DNA of 7,985 nucleotides, taken from assembly GCA_021797365.1 (NCBI GenBank), contig JAJZZU010000100.1, forward strand, positions 1 to 7,985, in the 5' to 3' direction. This document shows positions 1-4,267 of the stretch, piece after piece. Below the pieces are notes generated by a model. The model did not search any database and was not told where the DNA came from. It was given only the letters and a program-made list of their open reading frames with translations. Position 1 is the first letter of the stretch, and each line of letters opens with the position of its first letter. The position numbers and the translations under genes were made by a program. Source of the stretch: Pseudomonadota bacterium. GTDB lineage: Bacteria; Pseudomonadota; Gammaproteobacteria; Acidiferrobacterales; Acidiferrobacteraceae.

Positions 1-1
1 C

Positions 2-76
2 GCGAAGACGGCGAAAGCGCCGGATGGCAGTGACCATTCAAACGAAGAGCCGCGCGAGGTTTCGCTCAGCCGCTAG
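2..76 (+). CDS. C-terminal tail of an unidentified CDS (partial)
   Basis: The window opens inside a frame that stays open to a TAG at 74-76 and ends in an acidic, polar tail (EEPREVSLSR). This is the most protein-like of the three plus-strand frames. The frame beginning at base 1 stops at 33, and the third frame is an Arg-rich read-through into the hairpin that follows. A strong inverted repeat starts 11 bases after the stop, which fits the end of a transcription unit. Too little is present to name the protein, and the frame choice itself is uncertain. Confidence 0.3.
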   Translation, partial: AKTAKAPDGSDHSNEEPREVSLSR

Positions 77-87
77 GACGCAAACCG

Positions 88-126
88 CTCACTATGCCGC
101 ACGGAGAATTCGGGCGGCATAGTGAG
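88..126. terminator. 13-bp perfect hairpin after the first CDS
   Basis: CTCACTATGCCGC (88-100) is exactly complementary to GCGGCATAGTGAG (114-126) around a 13-base loop. A weaker outer arm, AGGAC (75-79) with GTCCT (141-145), could extend it. There is no run of T on either side, so it is not a textbook intrinsic terminator. Its place just after a stop codon suggests mRNA 3'-end protection or factor-assisted termination. A protein-binding dyad is the alternative. Confidence 0.45.
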
Positions 127-229
127 ATATGTTTCACGCGGTCCTAAACCGGCCGCCTGAAACCGCCTCCAAAAACGGCAACACCGGCGACTCTCTACCC
201 TGCCTCAACAAATGGTCGATACCCCGTCT

Positions 230-264
230 TCATCCACACCCTTGTCCACAGATTTTGTGGATAG
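230..264. promoter_or_regulatory. Cluster of three DnaA-box-like 9-mers
   Basis: Three sites within 35 bases each match the DnaA box TTATCCACA at 8 of 9 positions: TCATCCACA at 230-238 and TTGTCCACA at 242-250 on the plus strand, and CTATCCACA on the minus strand at 256-264. The last two form a small dyad (TCCACA/TGTGGA). A fourth 8/9 match, TTATCCGCA, lies at 348-356 inside the rhodanese remnant. The cluster could be a DnaA-titration or regulatory site, or the remnant of a replication origin. No AT-rich unwinding element is obvious beside it, so function is inference. Confidence 0.35.
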
Positions 265-447
265 CGGGTGCGTGAGTCGGAATGGCTCTTCTTCTGCGCC
301 CGCGGTAACCGCAGCCTAGTCGCAACCCATATCCTGCGCGACCTGGGTTATCCGCACGCCTATTCCGTAGCAGGCGGTATGCGAGCGTGGCAGAACGCGG
401 GATTGCCAGTCGCATCTGTCGATGCGGGCGGAGGGGATGAAGTGTGA
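265..447 (+). pseudogene. Rhodanese-like domain, C-terminal remnant
   Basis: The frame from 265 to the TGA at 445-447 encodes about 60 residues that match the second half of a single-domain rhodanese (sulfurtransferase). The active-site loop reads CARGNRS, fitting the C-x-x-G-x-R pattern with the catalytic cysteine codon at 295-297. It is followed by ILRDLGYPHAYSVAGGMRAW and a NAGLPV ending, all in the order normal for the family. The N-terminal half is missing: an in-frame TAG lies at 262-264, and no rhodanese-like sequence is visible in the other frames upstream. Family members transfer sulfane sulfur or act as persulfide carriers. This copy cannot fold as a full domain and is called a pseudogene, unless an upstream frameshift hides a diverged N-terminus. 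Confidence 0.75.
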
Positions 448-562
448 CCTCTTGTGCCGCGCGAATTTTGGACAGGGCCTATAAGGCGATACCGAACTTT
501 TTTGCCCGAACGGCATGGTCGGCCAGCAATTCTCAATGTGGCACTGACCATGGGCACCGAAT

Positions 563-588
563 GGCGTCCCGCAGGGCGGGAAGACGCC
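563..588. repeat. Hairpin inside the MITE-like element
   Basis: GGCGTC (563-568) pairs with GACGCC (583-588), and CCGC (569-572) pairs with GCGG (576-579) inside it, leaving a 3-base loop and a 3-base bulge. It is one of two stem-loops inside the terminal inverted repeats, so a single strand of the element could fold into a branched structure. Confidence 0.5.
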
Positions 589-611
589 CAACATCCGGCA
601 CGGGTGCATCC

Positions 612-631
612 AGACAGGCGCATTCCTGTCT
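612..631. repeat. Second hairpin inside the MITE-like element
   Basis: AGACAGG (612-618) pairs exactly with CCTGTCT (625-631) around a 6-base loop. Together with the hairpin at 563-588 it fills most of the interior between the terminal inverted repeats. Confidence 0.45.
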
Positions 632-677
632 CGTCGCCGGGTGTTTCGGGTTCCATGGCCTCACATTGAGAATTGCT

Positions 678-714
678 GGTGGTCGGCCGAATGGCCGACC
701 ACCGCAGGGTGGTC
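678..714 (+). repeat. Three-arm inverted repeat able to form two exclusive hairpins
   Basis: GGTGGTCGGCC (678-688) pairs perfectly with GGCCGACCACC (693-703) around a GAAT loop. The GACCACC part of the right arm (697-703) can instead pair with GGTGGTC at 708-714 around a 4-base loop. The two hairpins share one arm and cannot form together. No T-run follows, so a classic attenuator is not demonstrated. Confidence 0.5.
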
Positions 715-755
715 TAGCGGGAATTCCACAGCCTGGAGCATAAAAGCGCTCGCAG

Positions 756-793
756 GACAAGCTGGCTTGGCCCCCGTCTGACAAGCTAGCTTG
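756..793. repeat. Tandem near-palindromic 14-mers, possible operator pair
   Basis: GACAAGCTGGCTTG (756-769) and GACAAGCTAGCTTG (780-793) differ at one base and start 24 bases apart. The second contains a perfect 12-bp palindrome, CAAGCTAGCTTG, and overlaps a candidate -35 element at 791-796. Such paired dyads over a promoter are typical repressor sites, but no binding protein can be assigned. Confidence 0.4.
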
Positions 794-819
794 ACTTGGT
801 GCCACTACGCACTAACAAT
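791..819 (+). promoter_or_regulatory. Candidate sigma70 promoter upstream of the NYN gene
   Basis: TTGACT (791-796, 5/6 match to the -35 consensus) is followed after 17 bases by AACAAT (814-819, 4/6 match to the -10). Transcription would start near 826 and give a leader of about 190 bases before the NYN gene. The -35 overlaps the palindromic repeat at 780-793, which suggests repression. The prediction rests on consensus matches only. Confidence 0.35.
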
Positions 820-858
820 ATGCGCGTCAGCCTCCGAGCAATTTCCGGGCGAGCGAAC

Positions 859-929
859 CTGCCTTCGGGCAGTAGGCTTCAGCAACAGGGGCAATGACAA
901 GCTCCGCTGGAGCCTTGATAGAAAAACCA
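859..929 (+). other. Structured leader RNA with two hairpins
   Basis: CTGCC-TTCG-GGCAG (859-872) is a five-base-pair stem capped by the very stable UUCG tetraloop. A second hairpin pairs CAAGCTCC (898-905) with GGAGC-TTG (909-917, one bulged C) around a GCT loop. With the terminator hairpin that follows, this gives a run of folded elements between the candidate promoter and the NYN gene. It could be a cis-regulatory leader or a small RNA of about 175 bases. I recognise no known riboswitch or 6S RNA signature in it. Confidence 0.35.
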
Positions 930-1002
930 GGCCGCCCGCGCGCTACAATCCAAGAGGGTTCCGCCACAAGCGGACTCCGCGCGCGTAAGCGGCCGCCTTT
1001 TT
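930..1002 (+). terminator. Large GC-rich stem followed by T5, terminator-like
   Basis: GGCCGC (930-935) pairs with GCGGCC (989-994), and the inner CGCGCGC (937-943) pairs with GCGCGCG (979-985). The apical part carries a further hairpin, CCGC/GCGG (961-973). The outer stem is followed by three bases and then five T (998-1002). This resembles a rho-independent terminator, with an unusually large apical loop region. It ends 11 bases before the NYN start codon, so it either closes an upstream small RNA or acts as an attenuator of the NYN gene. Confidence 0.5.
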
Positions 1003-1013
1003 AGACCAACCCA

Positions 1014-1745
1014 ATGCGGCGTTACGCCATTCTCATTGACGGTGGTTTCCTCAAAAAGAAGCTTGGCTCACAACGGTCCCCATTGGATGGCGTCCGCTTT
1101 GATGTCTTCCTAGAGACACTCAAAGCACAATCGGCACTATCGACACTTCTGCTCCACCGCATTTACTACTACGATGCTCCCCCGTTCGAGGAAAGCGTGG
1201 ACAAGCCCCTGAACGGTGGCAAGACAAATTTCGGGACAACACCCTTGTCGCGCCAGAACAAGGCCTTGTTTGAGCGACTCAGAGAGACTCCCTTTGTGTC
1301 CCTTCGACTCGGAGAACTGGCGTTTCGCGGCTGGAAACTTACAAAACAGCGTCTCAGCGGAGCTTCCGGGTCCGATATAACCGTGCGCGCGGCCGACCTG
1401 AGACCTGACATCCAGCAAAAAGGTGTTGATATGCGCATTGGGCTGGACATAGCGTCGCTCACCCTCAAACGCCACGTGGACGTCATTGTCTTGGTCACGG
1501 GCGACAGCGACTTCATTCCCGCCATGAAGTTTGCTCGACGTGAAGGTGCTCAGCTATTTCTCGTACCCCTTGGGCACAGCATTAAATCGGGCTTGAAAGA
1601 ACACGCCGACCTCATTTTGGACAAAATCCCCCTACCACAGCTCACCGCGCCGGAACCTACCAAAGGCAGTCTCGAGACCAACGAAGCTGGGCCGGAACCA
1701 GTCGAACCAATCTACCCTCAAGCCGTTAACGCAGGCGCCGAATGA
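1014..1745 (+). CDS. NYN-domain protein, LabA/DUF88-like putative ribonuclease
   Basis: This 243-residue protein has the NYN fold signature of PIN-like metal-dependent nucleases. The first acidic residue is D9 in AILIDGGFL at the N-terminus. Further acidic positions are D139 and D145 in KGVDMRIGLDIA, and D164 and D166 in VTGDSDF. YYYDAPP at 51-57 is also typical of the LabA/DUF88 group. The domain spans roughly residues 3-205, and a Pro/Glu-rich tail follows. The ATG at 1014 is preferred because the motif begins at once. There is no Shine-Dalgarno sequence before it, and a terminator-like stem lies just upstream. Family members are thought to act on RNA, and standalone copies are common in mobile and accessory regions; the substrate here is unknown. 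All expected acidic residues are present and the frame is intact, so it is probably functional if expressed. Confidence 0.88.
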   Translation: MRRYAILIDGGFLKKKLGSQRSPLDGVRFDVFLETLKAQSALSTLLLHRIYYYDAPPFEESVDKPLNGGKTNFGTTPLSRQNKALFERLRETPFVSLRLGELAFRGWKLTKQRLSGASGSDITVRAADLRPDIQQKGVDMRIGLDIASLTLKRHVDVIVLVTGDSDFIPAMKFARREGAQLFLVPLGHSIKSGLKEHADLILDKIPLPQLTAPEPTKGSLETNEAGPEPVEPIYPQAVNAGAE

Positions 1746-2007
1746 CAACGCGCAAGAGTGGACTTTTGCACCGCGCGTAGATGGTCCATCGTGCAGGTGG
1801 TGGGCTGCCGCAGGTGCCAGGCTTCGCGTCCATTACGCCTCGTCGGTTGCCGCCGAAACAAGAACCAGCCCCGGGCCCACATACGTCAGACTCGCGGGCA
1901 CCCGTTACTGGAGGGAAAGGCACGCGCTGACCGAAGGCTCCAGTGGCCCCATCTGACGTGGGTCAACACTGCCCAGGATAAGGACGTGCCGGTCAGTTAG
2001 TTGGGGG
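1746..2007. other. Spacer without a recognisable gene
   Basis: No convincing coding region lies between the NYN stop and the small minus-strand gene. The open frames here are short, Arg/Cys-rich and resemble no protein I know. A weak stem, CGCGC (1750-1754) with GCGCG (1774-1778), follows the NYN stop without a T-run. ACGTCAGA near 1884 recurs inverted as TCTGACGT near 1951. Confidence 0.4.
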
Positions 2008-2244
2008 TCACACCTCTGCCGGCGCCTCATGGGTCTTGAGTACAGTAATTTTGCGCACCATCCCCACAGGAATACGAAACAGACCGAGCCACTCACCGTT
2101 GTTCCGGTTGTACTGACGGGCAATTGCCACGAACTTGGCCGTTTTGTGCACGAGGAGCCCGTAGGCCTGGCCTTCTTGTTCCTCGTCATCGACCTGCTGG
2201 TCATTGACCCAGCCGGCGGCATGGTCGGCGTCGACCCGTGACAC
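2008..2244 (-). CDS. Small phage/ICE-type protein of unknown function, possibly 5'-truncated
   Basis: The minus-strand frame reads as a compact domain: an acidic stretch (VDDEEQEGQAYG), then GLLVHKTAKFVAIARQYN, then a conserved-looking ending, LGLFRIPVGMVRKITVL. The arrangement W-V-(D/N), G-x-L-V-H, I-P-x-x-x-V-x-x-I resembles short orphan proteins seen in phages and integrative elements, for which no function is known to me. The start is unclear. A GTG at 2244 gives 78 residues. The frame stays open to an ATG at 2415 (135 residues), but that extension is antisense to a more protein-like winged-helix sequence and looks like a shadow. No ribosome binding site decides the matter. The plus-strand frame through the same bases (2029-2241) is hydrophobic but less protein-like. 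Confidence 0.5.
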   Translation of the reverse strand: MSRVDADHAAGWVNDQQVDDEEQEGQAYGLLVHKTAKFVAIARQYNRNNGEWLGLFRIPVGMVRKITVLKTHEAPAEV

Positions 2245-2421
2245 TTGGACGAGCGCATCACAACCGCGATCCGCGAAACGCAGCGTCCCCTGCCGATCCG
2301 GGAGCTGCACGCGCTGTGTCGCGCGCGCAATGAAACCTTGTACGAGCGCCTCACCGCATTGGCCGACAAGGGTCAGATCGTGCGCGGTCCCGAGGGCTGC
2401 CGGCTCGCCACCCAACCCTGA
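2245..2421 (+). CDS. Small winged-helix DNA-binding domain protein or remnant
   Basis: From a TTG at 2245 the frame encodes 58 residues ending at TGA 2419-2421. The sequence has winged helix-turn-helix character: an N-terminal helix (DERITTAIRE), the segment PLPIRELHALCRARNETLYERL as the helix-turn-helix, and DKGQIVRGPEGCRLA as the wing hairpin. An in-frame TGA at 2239-2241 lies directly upstream. There is no ATG and no Shine-Dalgarno sequence, and the frame starts one base from the GTG of the minus-strand neighbour. It may be the surviving C-terminal domain of a larger regulator or replication protein rather than a complete gene. The family cannot be named. Confidence 0.45.
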   Translation: MDERITTAIRETQRPLPIRELHALCRARNETLYERLTALADKGQIVRGPEGCRLATQP

Positions 2422-2469
2422 TCATGCGGTCGTCGGCGCCCCGACCGTAACCCCCCCCCAGACGATCGC

Positions 2470-2535
2470 GTTCCGCTTCCTGTTCCGCTTCCCGTTCTCC
2501 CCTACGGCGTGCGGGAAGCGGAAAAGGAAGTGAAC
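2470..2535. repeat. Large 25-base inverted repeat with internal 12-bp duplication
   Basis: TTCCGCTTCCCG (2483-2494) is perfectly complementary to CGGGAAGCGGAA (2512-2523) around a 17-base loop. After one mismatch the pairing continues outward from 2481-2470 with 2525-2535, with a G-T pair and one bulged base. The left arm is itself a 12-bp tandem duplication: GTTCCGCTTCC occurs at 2470-2480 and 2482-2492. No T-run follows. It may be an RNA 3'-end hairpin for the winged-helix gene, a transposon end or a nicking/binding site. Confidence 0.55.
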
Positions 2536-2787
2536 CTAGAATAGCTCGAAAATCAGCACCTCAAATATCGTGAGCGCCTCAGCGTGAGCTCGGAGGCTCC
2601 GTGCGCCTCGGAAGCAGCCTCTCTGTAAGGTGAGGCGGAACCGAAGGGCCTCAGACCGAGCCCAATGAGATTCCCGCATGTTTTTTGGGCGCTACCGAGG
2701 GGTACCGGGAAACCGGTGCTCCTCATTTGCCAGTGAAAGCGAAGGGCAAACGCCTCACCGTGCCAGAACGTATAGAGGTCTGAAAAG

Positions 2788-2801
2788 AGATACCGGTATC
2801 T
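2788..2801. promoter_or_regulatory. Perfect 14-bp palindrome, possible operator
   Basis: AGATACCGGTATCT is a perfect palindrome. It extends to AAA-N-(14-mer)-N-TTT over 2784-2805, so only one G/G pair in 22 bases breaks symmetry. Long dyads of this kind are typical of dimeric repressor sites. It lies 229 bp upstream of the small two-gene operon; the binding protein is unknown. Confidence 0.4.
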
Positions 2802-2928
2802 GTTTCTGGAACCGGCAATCCCAAGCGGCGAGGCACAGGAGGAATGCGGACCATTTCTTGGTCGTCATCGGACCAAAGTCCGGTATTGTATGATTTGCGG
2901 GATAAACGCCGCATTTCATGGCGGACGC

Positions 2929-2955
2929 TTTACAGTGCGCCGTGATGGTTATAAG
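2929..2955 (+). promoter_or_regulatory. Candidate promoter of the small two-gene operon
   Basis: TTTACA (2929-2934, 5/6) and TATAAG (2950-2955, 5/6) are separated by 15 bases, shorter than the optimal 17. A TG two bases upstream of the overlapping TTATAA could give extended -10 character. Transcription would begin near 2962, about 68 bases before the first start codon. Confidence 0.3.
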
Positions 2956-3029
2956 GTAAAGCTAGGACGTGCGAAAGCGCCGCAAACGGCTGCCGGTTTA
3001 TTTCCTTGACGCTTTTAAGGAGATATTTA

Positions 3030-3227
3030 ATGGATATGCTCGCAAAGGATGCCTCCCACATACGCCTTCGCTTCGAGAAGAACGAACTTGAAAAAATCAG
3101 CGATCCGATATTGGATCACGCCGAGGAGTTCACGAGCAGTACGCTCGATTTGGCCAATCTCTTGAAGGAACAAGGCTACCGGATACGCAACACATTTCGG
3201 CAACCACCCCACGCCTTTGGGAACTAA
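3030..3227 (+). CDS. Small protein of unknown function, first gene of a two-gene operon
   Basis: This 65-residue protein starts at ATG 3030, chosen because an AAGGAG ribosome binding site (3017-3022) sits seven bases upstream. An upstream in-frame TTG at 3006 would place that site inside the gene. The sequence is charged and mostly helical in character (RLRFEKNELEKISDPILDHA, then LDLANLLKEQGYRIRN), without membrane segment, signal peptide or Cys cluster. Its G+C content is lower than that of its neighbours. The stop overlaps by one base the ribosome binding site of the next gene, 11 bases before that start, so the two are surely co-translated. I do not recognise the family. A toxin-antitoxin pair or small accessory proteins of an integrative element are both possible, and neither is shown. 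Confidence 0.7.
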   Translation: MDMLAKDASHIRLRFEKNELEKISDPILDHAEEFTSSTLDLANLLKEQGYRIRNTFRQPPHAFGN

Positions 3228-3238
3228 AGGAGAGCGCC

Positions 3239-3442
3239 ATGCACGTGAAAAGCGAGGAAGCTCAAGCGGTCGTAATCGAACTGAGCGCAAGCGAGGCCGC
3301 ACACATCGCGGCGGATCTCGATGGCAAGCTCGGCAAAGTTGGCAAAGAGGCCGAGGCGCTCATGACTTTACTGCGCGACAACGGATTTTTCCGCAAGCTC
3401 GCCGTTTCGCAGCGTACGGAGTGGGCAGGCCCTGACAAGTAA
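3239..3442 (+). CDS. Small helical protein of unknown function, second gene of operon
   Basis: This 67-residue protein starts at ATG 3239 with AAGGAG (3227-3232) six bases upstream, overlapping the stop codon of the preceding gene. It begins with a beta-like segment (AVVIEL), followed by a long amphipathic helical stretch (SASEAAHIAADLDGKLGKVG, then EAEALMTLLRDNGFF) and a basic tail. The pattern of an ILxLS start and an EA-rich helix recalls small orphan proteins of mobile elements, but I cannot name a family. Strong ribosome binding sites for both genes in an otherwise decayed region argue that this operon is maintained by selection. A partnership between the two products is inferred only from their spacing. 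Confidence 0.7.
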   Translation: MHVKSEEAQAVVIELSASEAAHIAADLDGKLGKVGKEAEALMTLLRDNGFFRKLAVSQRTEWAGPDK

Positions 3443-3511
3443 GGTTCTGGCCAAAGCGGTCGCGGGCGTTCGGGAAAGAGGATAGGTTTGTCTTGTGCGC
3501 GCGCAAACGTG

Positions 3512-3822
3512 GATGGCAGCAGACCGGATAGGACGATCGAGCGAAACAGAACAAGGATGCGCTCCCGGTCTTGACTCTCGCCGCGCTCGGCATAAGGGTT
3601 CTGGGGGACATCGGCAGGCGCCTGCTTTACCCGTCGAGCACCTGCCCGTCCGGACTCCCGCTGTCGACGACCACCCCAACCGGCATCCTCTCGCTCATCT
3701 TCTGGCCGCCGGCGCCGGTCGTCATCAAGTACGCGGGCATCGTGATGCGCGCCGACCGGCACAGCGAATATGGGATTATGGTCATCACGGCGCTGGCCTC
3801 GCGCATAGCTCTCGATTCGCAG
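3512..3822 (+). pseudogene. kup: Kup-type potassium uptake transporter, N-terminal remnant
   Basis: The frame at about 3532-3822 encodes segments that match the N-terminus of Kup, a K+/H+ symporter family of about 630 residues. DALPVLTLAALG is followed by a degraded GDIG-x-x-x-LY motif (GDIGRRLLYP, where family members have GDIGTSPLY), then GILSLIFW and KYAGIVMRADRHSEYGIMV, where the family has KY-x-x-x-x-MRADN-x-GEGGIM. The order and spacing fit TM1-TM2. An in-frame TAG lies at 3529, and the probable start ATG (3512, MAADRIGRSSE) is in another frame, so a frameshift separates them. The match ends near 3822, leaving about 15% of the gene. Key residues of the glycine-rich segment are altered. 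This is a non-functional fragment. Confidence 0.7.
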
Positions 3823-3838
3823 CGCGCGCCGCCCGGTT

Positions 3839-4267
3839 CTAGGTATTCAGGTCAGGCAGCCGTTTTGGCGAGCGCACCCCGGAGCTACCGGCAATCGCCG
3901 CCGGGATCCTCTCGGCCGGCCGCGAATCGCCCCAGCACGTCCTCATATTCTGACCACAAGGCCGCTCCGCGAACGACAATCGCTTTTCGGTGGGCGGGAT
4001 GCTGTCGGCATTGGCGTCGATGAAGGCACGACAGGCATTGAAACACGTTTCCACATCCCGCGGCGGATCCTCGCCGAACTCGTCGGCAATCTTGCGCGCA
4101 TAACTCAGCATCTTGTCAGTCGGGGTGCTGCGCTGCGGCGGGTTTGCGCCCCCTCCCCAGCTGTGGGCAATGCCCTGCTCGTTGGAACGGGCCGGGGTCC
4201 AGGTGTTGCCGGCATTGCGGTTGGTGGCGGCCCCATGCCACAGGCTTGTGCCAAAGCGGCTTGCCGA
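3839..4267 (-). pseudogene. Frameshifted remnant resembling an ICE-type topoisomerase III C-terminus
   Basis: The minus frame is open from 4267 to a TAG at 3839-3841. Its core reads PTDKMLSYARKIADEFG, then CFNACRAFIDANADS, then PPTEKRLSFAE. This repeated P-T-x-K-x-L-x-(Y/F)-A pattern recalls C-terminal tails of DNA topoisomerase III proteins in conjugative elements. After SFAER the frame turns improbable, but a shifted frame continues well (LWSEYEDVLGRFAAGREDPG) to a TAG at 3885-3887. A one-base deletion near 3966-3970 would explain this. Upstream, stops at 4268 and 4274 break the frame. In a neighbouring frame, GKPLWHKP with a Cys twelve residues on faintly resembles a degraded zinc ribbon. 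An ATG at 4109-4111 could yield 90 residues. The decayed state is clearer than the family. Confidence 0.4.

Larger units (their letters stand above)
516..686. mobile_element. MITE-like element with 18-bp TIRs and 7-bp flanking repeat
   Basis: CCAGCAATTCTCAATGTG at 523-540 is repeated exactly, inverted, at 662-679. Directly outside these ends is the same 7-mer in direct orientation, TGGTCGG at 516-522 and at 680-686, as expected for a target-site duplication. The element proper (523-679, 157 bp) encodes no credible protein and contains two internal hairpins (563-588 and 612-631). This is the architecture of a non-autonomous miniature transposon moved by a transposase encoded elsewhere. The right target copy is part of a palindrome (678-703), so the insertion apparently went into or beside a hairpin. 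The parent IS family cannot be named from the TIR. Confidence 0.7.
2422..3029. other. 600-bp gene-poor spacer rich in dyads
   Basis: No gene is supported here. The stretch holds a run of nine C (2451-2459), a large inverted repeat (2470-2535), six GCCTC/GAGGC pentamers (2576-2652), a 14-bp perfect palindrome (2788-2801), a small CGGAC/GTCCG hairpin (2869-2882) and a candidate promoter (2929-2955) for the operon that follows. A frame at 2634-2783 ends in KAKGKRLTVPERIEV, which looks faintly protein-like, but it has no ATG and is not called. Confidence 0.5.

Noticed and set aside
444..805. Open frames on both strands across the MITE-like region
   Set aside because: They translate inverted repeats and hairpins and have no protein-like character.
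944..949. TACAAT as a -10 for a leaderless or short-leader NYN transcript
   Set aside because: The nearest -35-like TTGATA (915-920) is 23 bases away, too far, and the hexamer lies in the loop of the terminator-like stem.
826..1002. 6S RNA, tmRNA or a known riboswitch in the NYN leader
   Set aside because: The size is near that of 6S RNA, but the two ends do not pair into a closing stem with a central bubble, and no known riboswitch signature is readable.
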